Shown: positions 36,593-47,781 of the stretch, in pieces
Numbering within the stretch: the stretch's first letter is position 1
Layout of the letters: every line of letters starts with the position of its first letter
DNA from: Terana coerulea
Taxonomy: Eukaryota; Basidiomycota; Agaricomycetes; Polyporales; Phanerochaetaceae
DNA: 64,000 nt
NCBI GenBank assembly: GCA_024811115.1
Contig: JAKOGH010000030.1
Location: forward strand, 62,001-126,000
Direction: 5' to 3'
Position numbers and translations under genes: made by a program
Notes under the pieces: generated by a model
The model's input: the letters and a program-made list of their open reading frames with translations, nothing else
Told to the model about the DNA's origin: nothing
Databases searched by the model: none

Positions 36593-37749
36593 CGTTGGGA
36601 GGTGCTTTGGTTCAGCGAGACCCCATATAACTAGTCCGCTCTCGCTCCAGACGGAGTTCCGTCGCGAGTCACGCTGATCAATGATTCGACCTTCTTCAGC
36701 GCGAGAGGCAAGTGATATTCCTACTTGTCCGTTGTGCAATTATGCGATTAAAATATATGGTAAAGCATGAACATAGTATGACCTTTCATGCAGGGATAAA
36801 ATGTGCGACAAAATAACAATGCGACGGCAAATTCGCACTGACGCCGAACGGCGTATCTGGCGGGATTGATGGGATTTCACGTGGAGAGTTTGTTGAGCGC
36901 CAAACCCTCAGCAAAATGGCATCCAAGCGCTGAAACAGAAGAAAATGCACTACTAAAAATCACTCAAGGTATTTTTTTTTTTTGGCTCGATTGCTATGCC
37001 CTGCTGGAGTCTCAGACTAAGGAAGGTCGAGAAGCTCAAGTCACAAATCATGAAAGGGTGAGTTGTTCCCAAGTCGTAGTGCTCTTTGCTTATTCATCGC
37101 GACGCTGAGAAAGCTTCTCACCCAGACCAGCATACTAATTACTCTTTTTTACTTCCTTTTTAATAGTACTAGCTAGGCTCACTTTTTCCAGGTTTACAGA
37201 AACTATGCGTGCAGGATTCGCAAAGCATAACGCTAACGCCAAGGACTTGACGCCACAAAGCCTGCTTCCTATCTGGGCAAGACGGCAGCTCCCGGGGCGC
37301 TTGATGTCTTACCGTCTGCCACCATCATCACAGTTCACTGGTCTTGGTGTACGAATCTGGCCGACCCCGAGCTGACCGACTCATGCTGCTTCACCAATGC
37401 AAGGCTCGGTTCTCACGGTCTGATGTTGGTCTTGGGATGTGAAGCTGTTAAACGTCGTGCCACGACCAAGTCACGAGTTACAACCTCGAAGTTCATTCAG
37501 GGACTGGCAGAGGATGCCGAAAAATGGACGAGCGACGATGCCCCATTGCCGGCGCGGGGTCTGGCCGTGGACGTTCTATTTTATTTTATCTTGCATTATA
37601 GATTGTGGTCCGATACAAGCCATGGTTAACGTTGTCACTCAGATAGATATTGATTCATATCCGAGTCGGTCCACGCTGCCTGCTTATCTCTTCCCTTCAC
37701 TGCGGCGTTGCTATACTGACACCTGCGGAAAAAGTTGAAGTTACCTACC
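36593..37749. other. Intergenic region between divergent GNAT and GMC genes
   Basis: Promoter region for both neighbours. It contains a 14-base T-run at about 36971-36984 and an otherwise featureless AT-richer sequence. Short frames such as plus 37423-37629 have no recognisable content. Confidence 0.5.
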
Positions 37750-40700
37750 ATGGACAGCAAACTTGCTCAAATCTCGGATATAGATGGGAAGATCTTCGAC
37801 TATGTCATCATTGGTATGTACATAATCAACGTTCGTGTCTACTCAGTATCATGCTCACTTCTCATGCTAATTCAGGCGGTGGTGTAAGCATTTGTGAAGA
37901 TGGTTCTACTAGTAATGCCCGCTGAAATAGGCCACACAGACGGCCGGATGCGTCCTTGCGAACAGATTGACCGAAAACCCACAAGTCACAGTTGCGGTCA
38001 TTGAAGCTGGCGCGGCCCTCCTGCACGATCCTCTCATTGGTGCTACCTGTGACATTTGGATGTACGACTAGAGGACACTTACTCTGGTATGTAGCGGATC
38101 CCTCGGGCTGGAAGAAGCAGTTGCTAGACAGCATGTATGACTGGTCTTTCCAGACCGTCGAGCAGGAAAAAGCAGCTCGCATGAGCCACGGACAGTTCAG
38201 CCGGTGCATACTTTTATCTATCCACCTCCATCGGAGTCTATTCGCTAATGTGTCTTCTCTAGTGGAAAGGCCCTGGGAGGTAGCTCTATTCTGAACGTCA
38301 TGGCATATACCAAACCTCCACGTGAAGATGTGGATGGTACGACTTTAAGGTTTAACCCATGGTTGCTGCTTCATCCTTTCTATCGGACAGCTCTCGAACG
38401 ACTTGGAAACCCTGGTTGGAACTGGGAGTCCTTCCAAAAGTATGCAAAGAAAGCCGAAGGGTAAGAAAATCCTGACCTAAATTTTCCTCTCTTGGTTCCA
38501 CTTGAATACTGGTATGCAGCTTCCGCCCGCCAGATGTCCAGGAGTTGGACCCAGAGTTCCGCGACCTATACAACCCGGACTCTGTAGGCCATGACGGTAT
38601 GTGTTACTCATCAACAGGCATGAATTTGCTGATCGATTTAAATTTGTAGGCCCGCTCACGCTCTCGTTCGTCACTACTGGAGGACGCTCTGAGGGTGCCT
38701 TCCAGAAGGTATCGTGGCGCAATGTAGGCGATCCGCAATTTACTGAGTGCGGAGTAACAGAGCCTCGCTGCAACTGGGCTGAATGTAATCAGTGACGCCG
38801 TGAGTCCGAGTCGCTTCGTCAGTAATAGGGACTAGGTGCTTATTTTTGCGTTAGTTAGGGGGAGATGTAAGCTCGGCATGAATATTCTTGGGCTTCCACT
38901 GAATTTGTTAGGCAACGGGGGTCTTCAAGGGCCTTTCCACTATCGACCCAGTCACAGGCCATCGGTGCGATGCCGCAAGCGTGAGTCTACTACTTTCATA
39001 TTCACGTGCCTATATGTTCGTCTGAGTCATTTTCCAACGTAGGCGTATCTACTTCCGGTCCTCGGCCGCGCAAACCTGAAAGTCCTGACGGAGGCGTATG
39101 TCAGACGTGCAATCTTGCACGGAGAGGGCGAGAACGTCGTTGCCAAAGCCGTGGAGTTTGAGCACGTCGGATCAGTCCACCAAGTCTTTGCTGGGCGCGA
39201 GGTCATTCTATGTGCCGGGTAAGCGTCGCATCTTTCATCGTGCATCCCGTAACTCATAACGACGTCGCCGCTGTTGCAGAGCACTGAAGACCCTGCAGGT
39301 CCTGGAAGCTCAGCGGTATTGGCGACCGTCGCATCCTGGAGCCCCTCGGCATTCAAACTGTGATTGATTTGCCTGCGGTCGGCGAGAACGCGCAGGAGCA
39401 TCTCGCGTTCAACGCCCCTGGATATCGTGAGACTGGCCTACTGCAGCGCAGGAAAGATGCTGACGAGAACCTATTGTGGTAGGCATGAAAGACGGAGAAG
39501 GCCTCGTATCGGATAACAGGCTAGACGATCTCAGTTTTGCCGCGCAGCTCCGCGAACAGCAGTACGTGACATCTTACCGATTCGCAAAGACCATTGCGCC
39601 GACCGGATTCCCCAATAATCAGCAACCTACGAACGCCGTATGCCGTCGTCGTCAACGCGTTCGCGTTCGCGCCCCTCCACGCCGTCTCGCCCCACGCCGC
39701 CGCCCTCATCGCGCGCAAGACGGCGCACCTCGCCACACACGCGCACGCGTACCCGCCCGGGCTCCGCAAGCAGTATGCGCTCCAGCTCGAGCGCCGAGCG
39801 GACCCGCGCGGCATCGCGCTCGAGTTCATGCACTTCGCCGTCGCGCTCACGGACGCGCCCGAGCCCGGCGCGCCGTACGTCGGCCTCATCTCGAGCGTCG
39901 TGCGCCCGTGGTCGCGCGGGTCCGTCGTAAGTCGTGCTTCCCCTCCCTGGCTTAATGTGTTCGGCTGATGGTGCGTCGGGGCGTTGGGGGTGCAGCACAT
40001 CGAGAGCGCGGACCCGGGCGCGCCGCCGCGCATCGACCCGCGCTGCTTTGCGGACGACACCGACCTTGAACTGTTCGTCGACGCGTTTCGGTACGCGCAG
40101 GCCGTCGCGCGCACGCCGCCGTTCGGCGACCTTGTCGCGGCGCGCGTCCGCCCGCCGCCCGCCGCCGACGCCGAAAGCGACGCGGCCATCCGAGGTGTGC
40201 TTCACATCTACGACTCAGCCGGACGTGTATTGGCACTGAAAGAGAAACTTAGAGTTGTTCATGAAAGGCGTTGGCACCACGTGGCGTGCGTATGCTTCTG
40301 CCCGCACTCGGTGACGTATGTGCTGATGCAGCCGCAGATACGTGCGGCACGGCGTCGATGCTCCTACGGGAAGACGGCGGCGTCGTCGACCCCTTTCTGA
40401 GGGTGTACGGCACGAAGAACACTGTGAGCCCGAAAAGCCGCTACAGTTACGAACTTAGATGGTGATGATTGTTGATCACCAACGAAAGTGGTGGTAAGGT
40501 GGTGCTAGTGAATGTGATGGTGAATGTAGCTACGCACCGAGACCCTAGACGAGGTGGTGAATATGCCGAAGCGCTCCCGGGCAGGGTTGCCGTTTTGGGC
40601 GGCGTTGATATCGCCGACGTCCGTTGGTGAACTTCACTCACTCGTCAGTAGCGCCAGCACCATGCGACCATATCACCACCCATGCGAGGAAGCGAGTGCA

Positions 40701-42613
40701 CCAAACTAATCTCTGCTAGCCTCCTCCTCACTATGTGTACTTCTATCAACACCCTCTGCGAGGTCGACAACTAGTATTCATGTCTGCCGATGACTCCGAT
40801 GCATACGACCCGTCCCAGACCACGCACAATGGACACCATGATTGCGTCGGCATGCTTCCCCAGGCGCGAACACTGCGGAGTGTTGTAGTAACTCCGGCTC
40901 TTTGTATTCACAAGTAAGTTATCTGTTCACTCAAGCTATGCTATTATATCTGAGCGGCGTACTGCTAGCAGGTCAATAGGCTCTGTGCCCCGAGCGGAGC
41001 TCTAGAGTCGCAGACGACCAACGACCAATGCATTCAAGGATTCGGAGAAGACCCATTCACTGTCCCACATCCTATGTGAAGAGTGAAACCTCAAGTGACT
41101 CAGAGGATCAGGCGATTCAGGCCGACAAGAGGACGCCGATTATGGGTTTAGGTCACGGAACCAAGCCAGTACGTCTGCAATGTCCCTTAGCTGAGGGGAG
41201 GCATGCTCAATGTAAATTCAAGGCTCTACAGCAGGGTTAATCCGACTGGAAGAGTGCAGACTACGCATCCTTGGCTGGGTGCGTCTGGGCGTGCATTCGA
41301 CTTGCGCACTCCTTAGCGGGAGGCACGTCACGGCCCAGATGGATTGAACTGGACTCTGAAACCGAAGAGCCTAGCACGCCGAACACGGGTACCTGGCATA
41401 AACAAAACCAAATCTCGGACGCTATGTTAAGGCAACGGCTCGGGCGTGATTCTGTTCAAGTCATCTCCCCAGCTTTGAGTGTTAGCGTGCGTTGCACACT
41501 GCTATCGTTGCACCAGTTCCCTCACTTACCGTTATTTAGAGTTCTAGATGACAAAGAAACAGTTCATTGAGCTGCTTGTCCAACCGTGCGCGGGCCGTCC
41601 AATCGAGAAGTCAGGTAAGTTTTCTGCTGCAGATTGTTTTTATTGTATCATACTGAACTTATCAATAGTGGACATATCCCGCTGCAAGGACACTGTGGAA
41701 TATGGCTGTATCGCAGAGCGTGGTTGTCGTGGCGCTCGGGCGTCGGGTGTGGTCTCAGGCTGTTCGAGGCGCTTTGAGTCGTAGATGTGTACTAGCTTCA
41801 CCTGTACCATATAGAGTTATGAACCACACCACTGAATATATCTCTCATGCTCCATATGTATATTCATGCGCTGCATGCTGCATAGCCGAATATGTACCAT
41901 TTATTGTGCAATGCTCCCGAAAGATGCAGGAAGTTAATTTGACAATTAACTACTAACCCTACACTAGGGTCGTGGACGCACTACCAGTGGCCTAATATAG
42001 GACTTCCGAGGAGGATTAAAATCACCACTTTGGTGAATGATATATAGCATAAAGTCATATGAATGGCAATGTCGAAAATGACCACCTTGAGAAGCTATGT
42101 AAAATAGTGATAGTCACCAAGCCGGTACCTTCGTTTTACCCTACTCTTGATGGTGAATAGTCCGAGATGTCCAAAACGGGCATGAGATCCCGTGTTGGTG
42201 AATCGGACATTTAGTGGGTGCTTTTCACTTCAAGGGCCACTACTGTACATGGCGAACATCACCAACCCGCGCTTTCAGCGCTTGCGTTTTCATAGGCACT
42301 ATTCCTATGTTCGCGGGCGATATTCACCACTCTATCGGGTGACTCGCATGGTGAAAAACACCTAACCCCAGGCACACAGTGGAACCTGCGCGTCGTCGAC
42401 CTGTCGATCCTGCCTCTGCAAACCGCGGTCCACCCGCGATGTACGTTCAGCTCTGGCCGGCTCTTTTGCATAAGTAGTCTGATATCATGAGTCGGTTGGT
42501 AGCCGTCGTGTACTTATTCGCCGAACAATGTCCGTAGCGGTACTGCTAAGACGATTTCAGAGGATTGATATTACTATGTTCCAGCCGCGGACATCATCAA
42601 AGGCCTCGATTGA
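37750..42613 (+). CDS. GMC oxidoreductase split by a transposon in a late exon
   Basis: FAD enzyme of the glucose-methanol-choline family (aryl-alcohol/glucose oxidase-like, CAZy AA3-type); such enzymes make H2O2 for lignin decay. The start MDSKLAQISDIDGKIFDYVI reaches GGGTAGCVLANRLTENPQVT (FAD fold, GxGxxG) over two introns. YDWSFQTVEQEKAARMSHGQ, NPGWNWESFQKYAKKAEGF, AYLPVLGRANLKVL-type signature 1 (here LLPVLGRANLKVLTEAYV) and GREVILCAGALKT (signature 2 region) follow. The active-site histidine lies in TTWHTCGTASML, over an intron. Then VYGTK should run on to NLRVVDLSILP, but 1,962 bp of foreign DNA lies between (40420-42381). The real 3' end follows: SILPLQTAVHPR, a small exon VVYLFAEQ and ADIIKGLD with the stop at 42611-42613. 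The region after DPLI (about 38037) was not fully resolved. No secretion signal is evident in the first exon. Confidence 0.85.
40420..42381. mobile_element. CACTA-like (EnSpm/CMC) non-autonomous transposon in GMC exon
   Basis: The left end reads CACTGTGAGCC. The right end, reverse-complemented, reads CACTGTGTGCC (10 of 11 identical). The element is flanked by a 3-bp duplication GAA (40417-40419 and 42382-42384). Removing the element and one GAA restores the expected uninterrupted codons for GTKNLRVVD. CACT(A/G) termini, 3-bp duplications and clustered subterminal repeats are marks of the CACTA superfamily. The heptamer TTGGTGA or its inverse lies at 40476, 40624, 42030, 42114, 42195 and 42259, with looser GGTGAA copies between them. 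No transposase frame was seen inside, so it is probably a deletion derivative or MITE-like relative. The ends also contain a possible splice donor (GTGAGC) and acceptor (CTAAC branch point, then CACAG). Confidence 0.88.
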
Positions 42614-43036
42614 GCCCAGGCTTAGTTCGGCATGTTTGTAGGCACTCTTTCAATACTAGTAATGTTCAGACTGTTTGCGAGAGATTACGGACTAACGCAC
42701 CTCTTTTCGGCGAGCGTCCGTCTTTGACTCCAGAGCAAGCCGGCCTGCCCTCGTCATCTGCGAAGACTTGATGAATGCATGACTCCTAGGATGTCTCAAA
42801 GTGATCATGAACTGTACATAGGAAGTTTCCTGAAGAGACATCACGGCGCTGAAAGCGTGCGTTACTGTAAATGCTGCTAGAAGACGTTCCTGAAGGGGAC
42901 ACCCACGAAACCGAACCTGGGCGCCGTGCCTTCGCAAACAACACAAAGCGAGCTGTGCATATCCGCACACGAGTCATAAGAAGTACAATATGTGCAAGGT
43001 GCAGCAAGAGGCAGACCGACAAACCCCAAACATCCA
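42614..43036. other. Intergenic, convergent 3' ends
   Basis: Lies between the GMC gene (plus) and the DUF6534 gene (minus). No supportable gene or repeat. Confidence 0.5.
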
Positions 43037-45252
43037 TTACATTCCTAATATCTCCCAAATCACAGCTCCGCCTTCGTCACATCCTTCCGGACCTCGACCT
43101 CGACCTTCGCCTCCGTCTCCTGCAACGTCGCGCCACTCTGTCGGCACAAAAAGCGAAGCGGCCGTCAGCGCCACACGCGTCGTACAGTCAGCAAGAACAG
43201 GCAAAAAAGGACGCACGCTTTTGCTGCTGCGCCCGTTGAAGGACGGCAGCCCGGAGTCCGTCGTCTCGACGTCGAGGTGGGTGAGCGGGATCGACAGGAT
43301 GAGCGGCTCGGCCTGGAACCAGTCGCGCGCGTTGAGTCTGGAGGGTGGCGTCTGATAAGCGGCCGCGCGCGACGACAACAGGAGAAAGAGGGGGCGTACG
43401 ACGCGAGGAGTGTGTTGGAGTACACTGCGACGGCAGTGTGGTGTCAGTCACTAACAGATGCGGAAATACAGATGGATGCGTACAAGCACTGTACGGGATA
43501 AACACTTGGGTGTGTCAGCATCGTGTTCGCGCTGAGAGGGGGAAAGGCGGCGTACCCGCGAAGCAGATTAAGTTGTCGGGCATGGTGACGCGCTGTGGCC
43601 AGAACGTCAGACCTGACCCGTTGCGGGGAGAGCCCAGGAGAAGAAACTAACGAAAGCAACCACGAGGATGGGGATAATGCTGCGGCACGAACCGTCAGCT
43701 CTCTCCGTTCAGGGGAACGTGGACAGGCGGGCTCACGTTCCGTACAGACCGGTGTTGATGGTATACACAACAAGTGTGTCAATCATCGAACGCGCACTGC
43801 GAGCAGGCGCTGAGCGGATGAACGCGCGCAGGGCGAGATGAGGGACGTTACCGAGCGAACGCGCCGCGCCGGCTGCGCCAGAGGTAGAAGCACAGCGTCA
43901 CCGCGACGATGAGGTTCGTGAAGGCGTCGAACCCGTGCGACGTGTACACGAGCCACTGGGGACGCCGCGCAAGGCATCGAGCAATCAGTACGGCGGCGCG
44001 GCCACCACGGGCACGGCGCACTCACGTTGATCTTGGACCACGAAGCAAACTGCGGCAAGGTCACGCTGGCGGGGGCGTTCTGTGAGTCGCATACGGATGA
44101 GCGAGGGACTTCATTGTGTACTCACACGACTACGCCGACGGCTGCGTATGGCACATGAGCATATATCGGGGCGTGCATGCAGAAACTAGACGTACTTGTT
44201 GCGAAGGCTGGTCTCGGATTGAGGTCAACAGCTTGGTGCCAATATATGGTCGGAACTCACCCCAGGTCACAAACACGCATATAGCCTGGCGAGCACAGAC
44301 GATGTGAGCAAGCGTCAAGTGTCAGCCGTGACTGTGTTGGTAAGAAGGTACTCACCAGGATCCAAACCAACGATCGGCACTTGTTGCTCACTAGCGGCGC
44401 GTGATAGGTTCGTTAAGTCGCTTCCCAGCGCGCTAGGTTTATTTGAATCAGACGTACGAATCCACACGCGAAAAATGTACCAGCTGCATGTGTACGATGA
44501 GATATTTTCAGAGCTTATTTGAAAATGAGCTCTCACCATTGAATGATCATATTGCTAGAGGCCTGTTGAGCCGCCGTATAAATCATAATCACTAGTCGCG
44601 CGGGCCATCTTGACTGGACTTACGGTGATAATAATGACACCCTGAAATTAGTTAAGAACCTGCCCCCGGCACGAAATTAGCGTCAGACACTCACGTCGCT
44701 CGTCCTAATCAGTGTAGAGAGATCATGAGCCATACTACTGACTCATGCGAAATAAACGTACCATGGGCTGTTCTGAGTGACCTGCTCGATGACGCCCCAG
44801 TTGATGACGGTGTACCTACAGAAATGGTAAGTGCCGCCATGAAGACGCGAGTGTCGCTCAAACTGACGTACCAGTAAGTCGCATGCATGCTGAAGACAAG
44901 ATGCAACGTATTCAAGGCTCTATTTGTCTGCAATTAGAGTCTCCGGCGGAGACAGAAGATTTGACACGCACAAAAGCGCACAAATCTGTGATAATCAGCC
45001 AATATATTCGACGGCAACGACCAAGGATCCGAACTGACTGAATACTTTATCAACCGACCGTTCCGCTCGGAATTCACGGAAGAAGACATAACACTGGATG
45101 CACAAAACGCCGTAGAAACTGGGAAAGAGGCACAGTACGATCAGTTTGGCGGCACGGTCACAACAATGTAGACCGACGTACATGGCGTTCAGGAACGCGG
45201 CCACCTCATAGGCTCCGATGATGGTTCCAAAGAGGGCTGCGGGCGAAGACAT
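43037..45252 (-). CDS. DUF6534-type multi-pass membrane protein
   Basis: Many small exons encode a polytopic membrane protein of the Agaricomycete-specific DUF6534 family. The first exon reads MSSPAALFGTIIGAYEVAAF, entering helix 1; later hydrophobic exons include GVLCIQCYVFFREF, LDTLHLVFSMHATYWY, ITLCVFVTWGEF, SWSKIN with VYTSHGFDAFTNLIVAVTL, and a late stretch before LLATLNARDWF-like residues (here LNARDWFQAEPLILSIPL). This matches the family outline of about seven helices followed by a hydrophilic serine-rich tail with THLDVETT. The protein probably sits in the plasma or internal membranes. No transport or receptor function has been shown. Exon boundaries in 43400-44700 are approximate. 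Confidence 0.72.
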
Positions 45253-46004
45253 TGCAGCCGACCGCGGAGTGCTGGCAAAGGGAAGCAGCGGGCGGGGGGC
45301 GAGAGTCTAGGTGCGACATCTTTCACTATATAACCCGCGGCATCGGTGATCAATCAAGTATCAACATGGCGGCAGCCGACGGCTGTCGTCGAGCATATGT
45401 CAGAGTTGACTGAAGCGCTTGCACCAGTCGCATGTGGCTGAGTTCCTTCCCGAACAGAGGACGAACCCAAGGTCGCGTAGAGTGTGGGCTTAGAGAACTT
45501 GGATGGAAGGGCGCAAAGAGTAACCCTGACATTCAGCCCGCCTTCACAGGGGGTCTGAGAATGCGCACGAGCATACAAGGGATAGAACTGGAAACGATGA
45601 GACGTAACTTTATCGCTTAGGCCGATGGGAGGCTCTGCCTCGGACATCTGTTATTACAAGGCTATTCACCAGGCATCACATCGCACACTACCCGCACCCG
45701 ATGGGGAGAAACGACTGGGGGCTGCGCTTGAGTGCGAGGAGGGAGGCATTGCAGCCCATCGCCGCCGGTGACGGTGATAAGCCCATCATACAAATGTGAG
45801 TAAGGCACTACGGTGGCGTCGGTCGTAGGCGTAGTGCTAGTGTTCTCAAAGTTGCCTTTCTGTCAGACTATCAGCATACTGCGAACACTTTTCACACTTT
45901 GAAATATTGGTGGGTAAAAAGGCGGACGTACCCATCCGCGTTTCGTTTAGTTCCGTTCGAGGAACTAGTGTCGGTCAGATCTCGCTGCGGTTGATGACGG
46001 TGTA
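45253..46004. other. Intergenic between DUF6534 start and BET2 stop
   Basis: Contains the DUF6534 promoter (a TATAACCC-like stretch near 45330) and the BET2 3' end. The frames on both strands between 45350 and 45650 show no recognisable content. Confidence 0.45.
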
Positions 46005-47349
46005 TTATGACGATGCTACTCTTCGAGGTAGAGCTTGCCAGTCCTTGCGTAAACCTCTCTCTTCGATCACACTGGCAGGCATGCAATACACTGGGTCGAT
46101 GTCGTCCAGTCCAGGGTATCCAAGTAATGACAGGCCTGTTGGGCAACAGTAGTTAGTATACGAACTCCATGTCGAGGGTGTTATGGAACGCACCTGCCAC
46201 GCCAAACTGTGTGTGAAATACATCGGGCTGATCACCGGGTCGGTCTGCAATTCCGCCGTGCTCTGTGTCTTCCGCCGATAAGATGAACGCGATGAGCTTG
46301 TCCGAGTCGATCCAAGAGAGCTTCTTCAGAATAGACATGGCCGACAGCACCCAAAAGCTGTAGCAGACCTATCGTATTCGACGTGAGCCCCGGTCCTGGA
46401 AGAAGTGCAAAGGGTGCAACGTACGTCTTCCTAGTTTCTCTGGTCTCCCGTTGAGGCCGCCGTTCGGCAGCTGCCGCTCGGCGAGCCACCACGCCAGCGT
46501 CTCCTGGTCGACGACGTCCAGCCTGTCCAGTATCGCGAGTGCCGCCGTGCACACGAACACTCCTTTGGGATTCAGCCACGTCCTCACGGCGAGTAGACCG
46601 CACTCGACGTACCCTGCGCCGCATGGCTCTCCGCGCCGACGACGTTCCCGAACCCGCCGTCGAAGTTCCTGCACCGCCGGATGTAGTCCACCGTGCGCGC
46701 GACGTCGAGCTCATGCAGGCGGCCGAGCAGTGAGAGCGCCTGGACAGCGCAGTAGAAGCGCGTGTCGACCTCGCCGTACTGGTCGCCGGCGAACACGCCC
46801 GAGGGCTGCTGCAGCGCGAGGATGACTGCGCGGCTGGGTGAGTGAGACCGCGGCGCGCGCCGAGCGAGGGGTACGTACACTTGGTGACGCGGTCGACGTC
46901 CAGTCGATCCATCGCGCCGTGGATGCACAGGATCTGTATCGCACTTAGCGTGGGGTGGATATGCGCGTCGTGGTCCGGGTGTGGGCCAAACGCTCCTGTG
47001 CGCCATTAGGGAAGCATAGTAAGGAAAGGCGGAGGTGAGCACGCGCACCGCAGCTCGACACAGAGTGACAGACCTGCCTCGTCATCCCAGCAGCTCATCA
47101 CGAACTCGATCATCTCCTCGCGCGGGAGTGCGTCCTTGTGCTTCATGATGCAGAGGGCCGTGAGGCCCCAGTAGATCGCGTTCAGCCGCAGGGTGCGCGG
47201 TGAGGTGATAGGTGAGGTCATCTTTGTTCTAGATATGCCCATAGTTTGTGAGGTAGAGGGAGTAGGGTGAGAAGCAGAGAACGTACCTCCCCGAGAGCTT
47301 GAATGTATTTGACGTGCAGAGGAATGTGTAACTCGGGTTGAGCAGCCAT
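46005..47349 (-). CDS. BET2: Rab geranylgeranyltransferase beta subunit
   Basis: Catalytic subunit of GGTase II, which attaches geranylgeranyl lipids to Rab GTPases with the alpha subunit Bet4 and the escort protein. The start [20 protein letters not shown] is followed by [29 protein letters not shown] and [19 protein letters not shown]. The prenyltransferase barrel repeats are [38 protein letters not shown] and [20 protein letters not shown]. The zinc ligands are expected in the D-V-C of LGDVCYSFW and in the H of VFHT. The gene has about seven introns. Just before the VCYSFW exon the sequence reads GGAAGAC where GGAGAC is needed for Gly-Asp (about 46428). Bet2 is essential in yeast, so this one-base surplus is almost certainly a sequence error. 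Ends LPRRVASS. Confidence 0.92.
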
Positions 47350-47781
47350 GGAGGTCGAGTCGTTAGTCTTCGTGATACCTGGATTCGAAGCGCATACATG
47401 AAGTTATTAGCTCGCTTCCTGCGGCAGAATAGCAATACGACAGTACTTGGAGTATGTATGTATACCCAAGATAAAGCAAAAGTGGGAAGGCAGGTGAAGG
47501 TAGAGGTCAGAGTGATAGGATCGCGGTAGCGCCCACAGACTCGCAGTCTCGAACTTAAGACAGACAGACAGAGATGGCTCCAGAATATGCATTACATTCC
47601 GCAACAAATGGGAATGAGTCGTCGCTACACAGGACTGATACATTACAACTAGCCGTATATTAGACAATAAAGACGGGGTCCAATGATGATAAGGATACAG
47701 ATGGCCTTCAAGATCGCGTCTTCCTCCCTAGTGTTCCTACACGTTCTCTTGTCTTGTTGCGTCAAAACAGATGGAAGTATC
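47350..47781. other. Intergenic, BET2 promoter side
   Basis: Separates the BET2 start from the stop of the next minus-strand gene. Nothing recognisable beyond 5' and 3' untranslated sequence. Confidence 0.45.

Noticed and set aside
40735..41784. Short plus-strand frames inside the transposon (for example 41028-41240)
   Set aside because: Too short, no transposase motif and no intron logic linking them. Treated as non-coding interior of the element.
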